Both the position numbers and the translations under genes were made by a program. The notes under the pieces are model-generated. The model saw nothing but the letters and a program-made list of their open reading frames with translations. It searched no databases and had not been told where the DNA came from. A stretch of 20,223 nucleotides of DNA, taken from assembly GCA_015662815.1 (NCBI GenBank), contig DQTK01000144.1, forward strand, positions 1 to 20,223, given 5' to 3'. Positions 1-6,625 of this stretch are shown here, one piece after another (position 1 is the stretch's first letter; the number at the start of each line of letters is the position of its first letter). Source of the DNA: Aquifex aeolicus (lineage in GTDB: Bacteria > Aquificota > Aquificia > Aquificales > Aquificaceae).

Positions 1-870
1 AGATTGTATACGTTTGTATTGTTGGGAATAGCTTACTCCGCAAGTATAGGAGGAATAGGTACGCTCGTCGGAAGTCCTCCCAACGGTATAGCTGCTGGTA
101 TCCTTGAACTCTCCTTTACGGATTGGCTAAAATTCGGACTTCCTACATTCTTTGTTCTTTTTCCTTTGCTTTTTATCATCCTTATGTTAGTATTCAGACC
201 TCCCTCCAATCTTGAAATAGGCAAGGTTGACAATATCAGGTTTGAATTTACCGGGAAAAGGATTTTAGTTTTGGCTATATTTCTCCTTACAGCCTTAGGT
301 TGGATTTTCAGTAAACAGATTGCTCCTATTTTCGGTGTAAAAAAATACTTTGATACTGTAGTTGCTCTGGTAGCGGTAATAACATTAGTCAGTTTAAGGC
401 TTATAGACTGGAAAGATATAAATAGGGGAGTTTCCTGGGGAACACTCCTTCTTTTTGGCGGTGGTATAGCACTTAGCGGAATTATGAAGAAAACAGGTAC
501 GGCTAAATTCATATCCCAGAAACTTATAGGTATTCTCGGAGATGCACCTACCATTGTATTTCTACTGATAATAGTCCTTTTTGTCATATTTCTGACCGAG
601 CTGATGAGTAACACAGCAACTACTGCACTTATAGCTCCCATACTTGTTTCCACGGCTCAGGGATTGGGTAAACCCCCTGAGATGTTCGTTATTCCCGCAA
701 CCGTTGCAGCATCCTGTGCTTTTATGTTGCCTGTTGCCACTCCACCTAACGCGATAGTTTACGGCACAAACTATATAAAACAAAAGGATATGATGAAGGT
801 AGGAATTGTTCTGAATATTACCTTCGGTATAGTTCTTACCCTACTGTTTAAAGTATATGTAGGAGGGTAA
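1..870 (+). CDS. DASS/SLC13-family anion (dicarboxylate/sulfate-type) transporter, C-terminal part
   Basis: The gene is cut by the left edge of the window; the frame is open from base 1, so the true start lies upstream. The visible 289 residues are strongly hydrophobic with about seven or eight membrane segments. Two family hallmarks are present: a GSPPN loop near residue 24 and the SNT motif (codons at 607-615, within ELMSNTATTALIAP), followed by a PVATPPNAIVYG segment. In the DASS (divalent anion:sodium symporter) family the paired SNT motifs line the substrate and sodium site. The substrate (C4-dicarboxylate, sulfate or another anion) cannot be told from sequence. The last codons contain the AGGAGG Shine-Dalgarno of rtcB, which begins 4 bases after this stop, so the two are probably co-transcribed and translationally coupled. 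Family assignment is firm; substrate is not. Confidence 0.85.
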   Translation, partial: RLYTFVLLGIAYSASIGGIGTLVGSPPNGIAAGILELSFTDWLKFGLPTFFVLFPLLFIILMLVFRPPSNLEIGKVDNIRFEFTGKRILVLAIFLLTALGWIFSKQIAPIFGVKKYFDTVVALVAVITLVSLRLIDWKDINRGVSWGTLLLFGGGIALSGIMKKTGTAKFISQKLIGILGDAPTIVFLLIIVLFVIFLTELMSNTATTALIAPILVSTAQGLGKPPEMFVIPATVAASCAFMLPVATPPNAIVYGTNYIKQKDMMKVGIVLNITFGIVLTLLFKVYVGG

Positions 871-873
871 GCT

Positions 874-2316
874 ATGGGTTTAAAAGGAAGACTTATCAGA
901 AAGGATAAATATGTATGGGAACTACCTGCCGGTACAATAGAAGGACAAAAAGTGCCCGTAATACTTTACTTAAGTGAAATTCTCTTTCAGAGGCTCGAGG
1001 AGGATGCTATAAGACAAGCTACAAATGCTGCAACTCTTCCCGGGGTTGAAAAGGCTATCTACGTTATGCCCGATGTTCATGTGGGATACGGTTTCCCCGT
1101 AGGTGGAGTAATGGCGACAAATGCGGAAACGGGAATAATAAGCCCCGGTTCTATCGGCTACGATATAAACTGCGGTGTAAGGCTTATCGCTACAAATCTA
1201 AAGGCTGTAGATATAGCACCACGAATAAGGGAAATAATGAATGAAATCCTGAAAAATGTGCCTGCAGGTGTGGGCTCTACCAGTGATATAAAGCTTTCCA
1301 AATCCCAGATGAAAGAGGTACTTGTAAGGGGAGCAGGTTGGGCGATAGATTACGGGTTCGGATTTCCCGAGGATTTGGAGCATATAGAGAGTTTCGGAGC
1401 ACTTCCGAATGCTGACCCTGATAAAGCTTCAAAAGAGGCTTATGAAAGAGGTTCGGATGAGCTCGGAACAGTAGGTAGCGGAAATCACTTCATTGAAATA
1501 CAAGCTGTCGAGGAAGTATACGAACCGGATGTAGCCGAAAAAATAGGAATATGGGAAGGTCAAGTAGTCATAATGGTCCATTCTGGTTCGAGAGGTTTCG
1601 GACACCAAGTATGTACCGATTATTTAAGAATAGCTCTAAAGGCAAGGGATAAATACAAAATAAAACTTCCTGACCCGCAACTTGCTTGTATGCCTTTCAG
1701 GTCCGAGGAAGGACAAAGCTATTTCAAAGCTATGAACGCCGCTGCAAATTATGCTTTTGCCAATAGACAGATACTCGGTTTTAAAACCGCAAATACTTTG
1801 AGGAAGTTCTTAGGAATTTCTTGGGAAGAATTCGGCTACAGACTGATTTATGACCATGCCCACAATATAGGAAAAGTAGAAAAACACAAAGTAAATGGTA
1901 AAGAGATAGAAGTTGTAGTTCACAGAAAAGGAGCAACCAGAGCTTTCCCTCCCATGAACAAGGAGGTTCCCCCTTCGTATAGAGACGTAGGTCAACCAGT
2001 AATAGTTCCAGGAGATATGGGAAGGGCTTCTTTCCTACTTGTCGGACAACCGAATTCAATGGAAATGTCCTTCGGAACAGCTTGTCACGGAGCCGGAAGA
2101 GTAATGTCCAGAAGACAGGCTAAAGAGTTCGTAAGGGAGGTCGGTTTCGAAAAGGTTATAGGAAATCTTGTGGTTGTGGCAAGAGGTAAGGGAACGATAA
2201 TGGAAGAAATTCCACAGGCTTATAAGGATGTCACCGAAGTCGTAAAGGTTATAGATGAACTGAAAATAGCAAAAGCCGTTGCAAAGCTAAAGCCTCTCGG
2301 AACGTTAAAAGGATGA
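874..2316 (+). CDS. rtcB: RtcB-type RNA ligase (3'-phosphate/2',3'-cyclic phosphate RNA splicing ligase)
   Basis: This 480-aa protein is a full-length RtcB with no intein. RtcB joins RNA 3'-phosphate or 2',3'-cyclic phosphate ends to 5'-OH ends using GTP and Mn2+. The metal and guanylylation residues are all recognisable: D97 and C100 (YDINCGVR), H205 (GSGNHFIE), H236 (MVHSGSRG), H330 (YDHAHN) and the nucleophile H405 (TACHGAGR). The C-terminus RLKPLG-type tail is also conserved (KLKPLGTLKG). The start is fixed by AGGAGG at 861-866, seven bases before the ATG. No archease or rtcA gene is visible nearby. The neighbouring transporter gives no functional clue; the role may be tRNA or rRNA repair. 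The 3' end overlaps the convergent diguanylate cyclase gene by 12 bp. Confidence 0.96.
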   Translation: MGLKGRLIRKDKYVWELPAGTIEGQKVPVILYLSEILFQRLEEDAIRQATNAATLPGVEKAIYVMPDVHVGYGFPVGGVMATNAETGIISPGSIGYDINCGVRLIATNLKAVDIAPRIREIMNEILKNVPAGVGSTSDIKLSKSQMKEVLVRGAGWAIDYGFGFPEDLEHIESFGALPNADPDKASKEAYERGSDELGTVGSGNHFIEIQAVEEVYEPDVAEKIGIWEGQVVIMVHSGSRGFGHQVCTDYLRIALKARDKYKIKLPDPQLACMPFRSEEGQSYFKAMNAAANYAFANRQILGFKTANTLRKFLGISWEEFGYRLIYDHAHNIGKVEKHKVNGKEIEVVVHRKGATRAFPPMNKEVPPSYRDVGQPVIVPGDMGRASFLLVGQPNSMEMSFGTACHGAGRVMSRRQAKEFVREVGFEKVIGNLVVVARGKGTIMEEIPQAYKDVTEVVKVIDELKIAKAVAKLKPLGTLKG

Positions 2317-3606
2317 GCTTTTCCTGAATATTTCTACTCTATTCTTTCCTCTACTTTTTGCCGTATAAAGAGCAATATCCGCTTCTTTTATAATTTCATC
2401 TAAACTTCTTTGACCTTTGAACGAGCTTACTCCTACACTTACCGTTATATTTATGACTTCTCCACTCGGAAGTTTCATCTTCGTCCTTTCTATAAGTTTT
2501 CTCAGTTTCTCCGCTACCTTAACCGCATTTTTTAAATTTGTGTTAGGTAACATTACTATAAACTCTTCTCCGCCCCACCTCACCACCATATCCATTTTCC
2601 TTACGTTTTTTTTCAATACTTCTGCAACAGTCCTTAAAACTATATCACCCACATCGTGGCCATAGGTATCGTTGATTTTCTTAAAGTTGTCAATATCCAA
2701 GAGTATTATGCTAAATGAATCCCCAAATTTGGAGGCACGACTAAGTTCCTTTTCCGCAACTTCTATAAATATCCTTCTATTGTACAGCTTAGTAAGGGAG
2801 TCAGTAAGAGCCATAATTTCGTAATGTATCTTCTCCCTTGTAGTTTTGAGCAGGAGCTTTTCCAGAGATTCCATCATCTTGAGAATTGATACTTTGAGTT
2901 CGTATATTTCATCATCTTTGTTTCCTGTTAACCTTAAGTTTTGCCTTAGAAGTTCTATCTTTGAAAACTGGTTTTTAGATACATCTTGAGACAGAGTTTT
3001 TAAGAATTTTATTTCTCTTACTAACCTTGCAACAAGTCTGTAGAGGGGAAACATATAAACCGCTACGGCAAGCAGGGGATATATAAAAAGAAAACCTATG
3101 ATGGCCATATTGTAATTGATTTTCTTCAAGAAGAAGACTTTACCGAGTTGTTCTCCATTTATAATCAAAGGATATTTTGCAACAACAGTTGGACGGAAAG
3201 ATTCACCGATAACTCCGTAGGAATCTACACGAATTATTTCCATCAAAAACTCGGGTTTATAATTACTATTTACTATGTAATCCCCTATCACAAACTTTCC
3301 TTCTAAAAACCTCTCATAATTTTCTATATACTCTCTAACCTTGTCTCTCTTGAAAAAAATTACGGAACTAGTTTCCAGTGTTGCATCTACGTGACTGACC
3401 ACTTTATAAATCGTATCTAAAGGATTGGATTGATTTCCTATCAATTTTTCCGTATTCTTGTACACTAAAACTACCCTTTTAAAGAAGCGTTCCGCTCGAG
3501 AGTTATTTTCTATGTTTATGTATATAAATATTCCTATCCCAACGGATATTAGGGTAAGAACTGCTGAAGCGAAGGAATAGAGGATTAATCTTTTCTTTAA
3601 TGACAT
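2305..3606 (-). CDS. Membrane-anchored diguanylate cyclase (GGDEF) with extracytoplasmic sensor
   Basis: A 433-aa protein predicted to make cyclic di-GMP from two GTP. It has a first membrane helix at about residues 8-30, an extracytoplasmic region of roughly 135 residues (31-166) that I do not recognise as a named sensor fold, a second helix at 167-188, a HAMP-like or coiled-coil linker to about 260, and a C-terminal GGDEF domain (about 265-430). The active site is an intact GGEEF (345-349) with metal ligand D304 in LLDIDNFKKIND. A product-inhibition I-site RxxD (R336-D339) lies five residues before GGEEF. The enzyme should therefore be active and feedback-inhibited. The ATG has no Shine-Dalgarno and lies 25 bp from the divergent nadD. 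The 3' end overlaps rtcB. Confidence 0.93.
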   Translation of the reverse strand: MSLKKRLILYSFASAVLTLISVGIGIFIYINIENNSRAERFFKRVVLVYKNTEKLIGNQSNPLDTIYKVVSHVDATLETSSVIFFKRDKVREYIENYERFLEGKFVIGDYIVNSNYKPEFLMEIIRVDSYGVIGESFRPTVVAKYPLIINGEQLGKVFFLKKINYNMAIIGFLFIYPLLAVAVYMFPLYRLVARLVREIKFLKTLSQDVSKNQFSKIELLRQNLRLTGNKDDEIYELKVSILKMMESLEKLLLKTTREKIHYEIMALTDSLTKLYNRRIFIEVAEKELSRASKFGDSFSIILLDIDNFKKINDTYGHDVGDIVLRTVAEVLKKNVRKMDMVVRWGGEEFIVMLPNTNLKNAVKVAEKLRKLIERTKMKLPSGEVINITVSVGVSSFKGQRSLDEIIKEADIALYTAKSRGKNRVEIFRKSSSF

Positions 3607-3612
3607 TTTCAG

Positions 3613-3623
3613 AGTATGATACT
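3613..3623. promoter_or_regulatory. Candidate symmetric bidirectional -10 element between the diguanylate cyclase gene and nadD
   Basis: The 25-bp gap (3607-3631) contains the perfect inverted repeat AGTAT-G-ATACT. It provides TATGAT on the plus strand (3615-3620) and TATCAT on the minus strand (3616-3621), each 5/6 matches to the bacterial -10 consensus. Starts about 7 bases downstream would leave leaders of only a few nucleotides for both genes, and neither gene has a Shine-Dalgarno. No convincing -35 is seen. It could instead be an operator or chance in AT-rich DNA. Confidence 0.4.
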
Positions 3624-3631
3624 ACATTTTT

Positions 3632-4234
3632 ATGAGAATAATATTCGGTGGAAGCTTTGACCCTGTTCATATAGGACATATAATCCTTGCCAGGGATATT
3701 TTGGAGTATTTCAAAGCTAAAGAGGTTATATTTGTGCCCACTTACCAAGCTCCTCTGAAAAATAAACACTCTGCGAGTCCGGAAGATAGACTCAATATGT
3801 TGAAAATTGCCATCGAAAATGAAACCAAATTCAAAGTTGAGGATTTTGAAATAAGAAGAAAGGGAATTTCTTACACGGTTTATACCCTCAGATATTTAAA
3901 GGAGAAGTATAGAGAGGAACTTTATTTGCTTCTGGGTAGTGATAGTTTTCTGAAATTCCATTTATGGAAAGAATCTGAAGAAATTTTGAAATTGGCAAAA
4001 ATAATAATCGCGGAGAGAGAAGGAAAGTTAGATGAAGTTAGGGAATATATAAAAAGAAATTTCCCTCATCTCGTTGAGGGTAAAGATGTATTTCCTGTAA
4101 AAATCAGAAGGTTGGATATATCTTCTACGGAAATAAGAAACAGACTTGCGGAAGGAAAGAGCGTGTACTGTTTAGTTCCCGAAAAAGTGGAAGAATATAT
4201 AAAGGAAAAAGGACTATACAGGAAGGTAAAATAA
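3632..4234 (+). CDS. nadD: Nicotinate-nucleotide adenylyltransferase
   Basis: A 200-aa cytoplasmic nucleotidyltransferase that adenylates nicotinate mononucleotide to deamido-NAD in NAD synthesis. The HIGH-type nucleotide-binding motif GGSFDPVHIGH is at residues 6-16, LLGSDSFLKFHLWKE at about 100-114 matches the family's LGxDxxxxxxxWK segment, and the C-terminal ISSTEIRNRL (163-172) is the ISSTxIR motif. The length is typical of NadD. The ATG has no Shine-Dalgarno and lies 11 bases after a TATGAT hexamer, so the mRNA may be almost leaderless. The next gene starts 6 bases after the stop and is probably co-transcribed. Confidence 0.95.
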   Translation: MRIIFGGSFDPVHIGHIILARDILEYFKAKEVIFVPTYQAPLKNKHSASPEDRLNMLKIAIENETKFKVEDFEIRRKGISYTVYTLRYLKEKYREELYLLLGSDSFLKFHLWKESEEILKLAKIIIAEREGKLDEVREYIKRNFPHLVEGKDVFPVKIRRLDISSTEIRNRLAEGKSVYCLVPEKVEEYIKEKGLYRKVK

Positions 4235-4240
4235 AGTTTT

Positions 4241-5110
4241 ATGAAAGTTGGTTTTATAGGTCTCGGTCATTTGGGAAGAGCTATAGCTAAAAGGTTAATA
4301 GACCAAGGAGTTGAGTTAATCGTATGGAATAGAACTCTTTCCAAAGCTGAAGAGTTTGCAAAAGAAACAGGTACCGAAGTGGCAGATAGCCCTGCGAACT
4401 TAATAAATAAAGTTGATAGAGTTTTTGTAATAGTATTTGATTCCCAGGCTTCCGAGGAAGTTATCTTCGGAGAAAAAGGACTCGCTGACGGAGATATTAA
4501 AGGAAAAACTGTAATAGATATGACTACCAACCATTACACCTATGCTGAATTAGCTTTCGGAGAATTGAGGAAAATGGGGGCTTATTACCTTGATGCTCCC
4601 GTTCTCGGAAGCGTAATTCCCGCAATGAAGGGAGAACTTACCGTTGTAGTAGGGGGAGATAAGGAAAAGTTTGAGGAAAACAAGTTCCTTTTTGAAAAAT
4701 TCTGCAAGTCTATCTATTACGTTGGTGACGCAGGAAAGGGAAGCAAGGCAAAGCTTATAAACAACATAGTTCTGGGAGGTATAATGGATATTCTCGCTGA
4801 AGCCATAGCCATCGCCGAAAAAGCAGGTTTTGACAAAGAAACCATTATAAATATTCTGAATGACGGTGCAGGAAAATCTTACATACTCGATGTTAAAAAG
4901 AAAAAATTACTTGAAGAAGACTTTTCAACCCATTTTTCCGTAAATCTTATATATAAAGATTTACACTACGCTCAGGATTTAATAAAAAATTTGGGACTTT
5001 TTTCTTTTACAACCGCCGCTATAAAGGAAACTTATGCGTTAGCCAAAAAAATGGGCTTGGGAGATTTAGACTTCTCCGCGGTATATAAGGTTATAAAGGA
5101 AGATGAGTAA
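4241..5110 (+). CDS. Beta-hydroxyacid dehydrogenase, glyoxylate/succinic-semialdehyde reductase type
   Basis: A 289-aa member of the 6-phosphogluconate/3-hydroxyisobutyrate dehydrogenase superfamily. The N-terminal Rossmann fold has GLGHLG at 7-12. N30-R31-T32 after beta-2 (VWNRT) is the pattern associated with NADP(H) rather than NAD(H) use in glyoxylate reductases of this family. The substrate loop DAPVLGS is at 118-124 (the family norm is DAPVSGG, so this loop deviates slightly), and the catalytic lysine is K171 in KLINN. It could reduce glyoxylate, succinic semialdehyde or another short oxo-acid; annotations of 3-hydroxyisobutyrate dehydrogenase would also fit by family. It follows nadD by 6 bases. 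The 3' end is 31 bp from the convergent hypD. Confidence 0.85.
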   Translation: MKVGFIGLGHLGRAIAKRLIDQGVELIVWNRTLSKAEEFAKETGTEVADSPANLINKVDRVFVIVFDSQASEEVIFGEKGLADGDIKGKTVIDMTTNHYTYAELAFGELRKMGAYYLDAPVLGSVIPAMKGELTVVVGGDKEKFEENKFLFEKFCKSIYYVGDAGKGSKAKLINNIVLGGIMDILAEAIAIAEKAGFDKETIINILNDGAGKSYILDVKKKKLLEEDFSTHFSVNLIYKDLHYAQDLIKNLGLFSFTTAAIKETYALAKKMGLGDLDFSAVYKVIKEDE

Positions 5111-5141
5111 GTATATTTATCCTTGTTTTAAAAACGAAAAA

Positions 5142-6287
5142 TTATACCGATACCAGTCCTCTCCTGTATTTATAGTAAGCTGCACATGCCCCTTCAGAGG
5201 AAACCATACAGGAACCCAAAGGATTTGAAGGAGTACATACAGTTCCGAAAAGTTTACAGTCAACGGGTTTTGCTACGCCCCTTATAACCTTTCCGCATAT
5301 ACATGCCGGGTGTTCCTTAGGCTGAGGTAGTTTTACATCGAAAAACTTTTCAGCATCGAATGCTTCGTAATCCTTCTTTATCTTTAAGGAAGAATAGGGA
5401 ATTATACCTAAACCTCTCCATTCAAAGGTTTTTCTTAGTTCGAAAACCTCTGCCACCAGTCTTTGGGCTTTTTCATTACCGTTGTAGGTTACGAATCTGG
5501 TATATTCGTTTTCCACCTCAGCTCTGTTTTCTTTTATCTGTTTAAGAATTAAATATACTGCCTTAAGAACGTCCAAAGGTTCGAAACCGGAAATAACCAC
5601 GGGTTTTTGAAATTCCTCGGCAAAGTAGTGATAAGGTTTTGTTCCAATAATCACACTGACATGACCGGGACCTATAAAAGCGTCTATATCTACTTTTCCT
5701 ATGTCCCTTATTTCAGGAGCGTTGAGTATATGTTGAATCGCAGCTGGAGTAATGACGTGATTCGAAACTACGAAAAGATTTTTCAAACCTAGTTCCTTTG
5801 CTTTTTTTATCAGAACTGCTGTCTGGGGAGTTGTGGTTTCAAAACCTATGGCGAAAAATACAACTTTCCTGTCTAGATTTTCCCTTGCTATTTTAAGTGT
5901 ATCCAAGCAGGAATAAACCATTCTTACATCCCCACCCTCTGCACGAATATCGAGTAAACTCTTTCTCCTAGAACCCGGCACTCTCAAAAGGTCTCCGTAT
6001 GAACAGAGAATTACATCATCTCTTCTTGCAAGTTCTATGGCAAGGTCTATTCTTTGCATAGGCATAACGCATACGGGACACCCCGGTCCGTGAACGAATC
6101 TCACAATACCCTCGAGAAGCTGGTCTATACCGTATTTCATTATGGCATGGGTATGTCCCCCGCAAAACTCCATAATGTTTACCGTTTTACCTAATTTTTC
6201 AGCAAGGTTCTTAATTTTATCCGTAATATTCCTCACCCTATTTTTTTCCTTAAAAGCTTCAAAAACAAAAGACTCAGTGCTCTTCAT
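5142..6287 (-). CDS. hypD: [NiFe]-hydrogenase maturation protein HypD
   Basis: A full-length 381-aa HypD. With HypC it forms the scaffold on which the Fe(CN)2(CO) group of [NiFe]-hydrogenases is assembled. The conserved cysteines are visible: C42 in the FCGGHTHAI motif, C70 and C73 in GPGCPVC, and the C-terminal group C329, C331, C344, C351, C360 and C368 expected to hold the [4Fe-4S] cluster and a redox-active thiol pair. The central motifs GFETTTPQTA and GPGHVSVIIG are also present. The start overlaps the end of hypC by 14 bp, so translation is probably coupled. No other hyp gene or hydrogenase structural gene occurs in the window. Confidence 0.97.
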   Translation of the reverse strand: MKSTESFVFEAFKEKNRVRNITDKIKNLAEKLGKTVNIMEFCGGHTHAIMKYGIDQLLEGIVRFVHGPGCPVCVMPMQRIDLAIELARRDDVILCSYGDLLRVPGSRRKSLLDIRAEGGDVRMVYSCLDTLKIARENLDRKVVFFAIGFETTTPQTAVLIKKAKELGLKNLFVVSNHVITPAAIQHILNAPEIRDIGKVDIDAFIGPGHVSVIIGTKPYHYFAEEFQKPVVISGFEPLDVLKAVYLILKQIKENRAEVENEYTRFVTYNGNEKAQRLVAEVFELRKTFEWRGLGIIPYSSLKIKKDYEAFDAEKFFDVKLPQPKEHPACICGKVIRGVAKPVDCKLFGTVCTPSNPLGSCMVSSEGACAAYYKYRRGLVSV

Positions 6288-6528
6288 ATAACTCTCCTTC
6301 CTTTTCCATTTCTTCTATTATTTCTTCAAAAAGTTCAAGACTCTTTAACGCTTCCTCCTCATCGAGTTTCTGTATGGCAAATCCTACGTGTATCAAAACG
6401 TAATCTCCTACGTTTACGGGTTCAGGCATAAGCTCAAGGGAGATTTTCCTTTTAACTCCTAAGGTATCTACCAGTGCTGTACCGTCTTCATAAATTTCGA
6501 CTATCTTTGAAGGAATCGCTAAACACAT
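6274..6528 (-). CDS. hypC: [NiFe]-hydrogenase maturation chaperone HypC
   Basis: An 84-aa HypC/HupF-family protein. It begins with MCLAIP, in which C2 coordinates the iron centre handed over from HypD, and has the family segments VDTLGVKRKISLELM and VGDYVLIHVGFAIQKLDEEEA. It is the first gene of a two-gene unit with hypD, overlapping it by 14 bp. The ATG lacks a proper Shine-Dalgarno (only AGG at one base spacing) and lies 12 bases after a perfect TATAAT on the minus strand. Confidence 0.96.
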   Translation of the reverse strand: MCLAIPSKIVEIYEDGTALVDTLGVKRKISLELMPEPVNVGDYVLIHVGFAIQKLDEEEALKSLELFEEIIEEMEKEGELYEEH

Positions 6529-6540
6529 ACCTGAAGTTTA

Positions 6541-6548
6541 ATTATAGT
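6541..6548. promoter_or_regulatory. Candidate -10 for hypC, with an overlapping plus-strand hexamer
   Basis: In the 97-bp gap between hypC and hyuA, ATTATA at 6541-6546 is a perfect TATAAT on the minus strand, placed to start hypCD transcription a few bases before its ATG. TATAGT (6543-6548) is a 5/6 match on the plus strand. No good -35 is visible on the minus strand. A short inverted repeat AATGA-TTTT-TCATT (6556-6569) lies just upstream of hypC and might be a regulatory site. An AT-rich TAAAATATTAA stretch (6603-6613), 12 bases before the hyuA ATG, is an alternative hyuA -10 region. Confidence 0.4.
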
Positions 6549-6625
6549 TTCAGTGAATGATTTTTCATTGATAAAAATAACACCAAAACTTTTCTTGCTA
6601 TTTAAAATATTAAACTTTTATTGAT

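Noticed and set aside
33..653. A 206-codon minus-strand open frame opposite the transporter gene
   Set aside because: It is antisense to a clear membrane transporter, has a Ser/Pro/Arg/Ile-rich composition typical of an antisense shadow, and resembles no protein family.
5111..5141. Possible bidirectional terminator between the dehydrogenase gene and hypD
   Set aside because: The TTGTTTT/AAAACGAA pairing is imperfect and AT-only, with no stable GC stem or proper U-run; not supportable as an intrinsic terminator.
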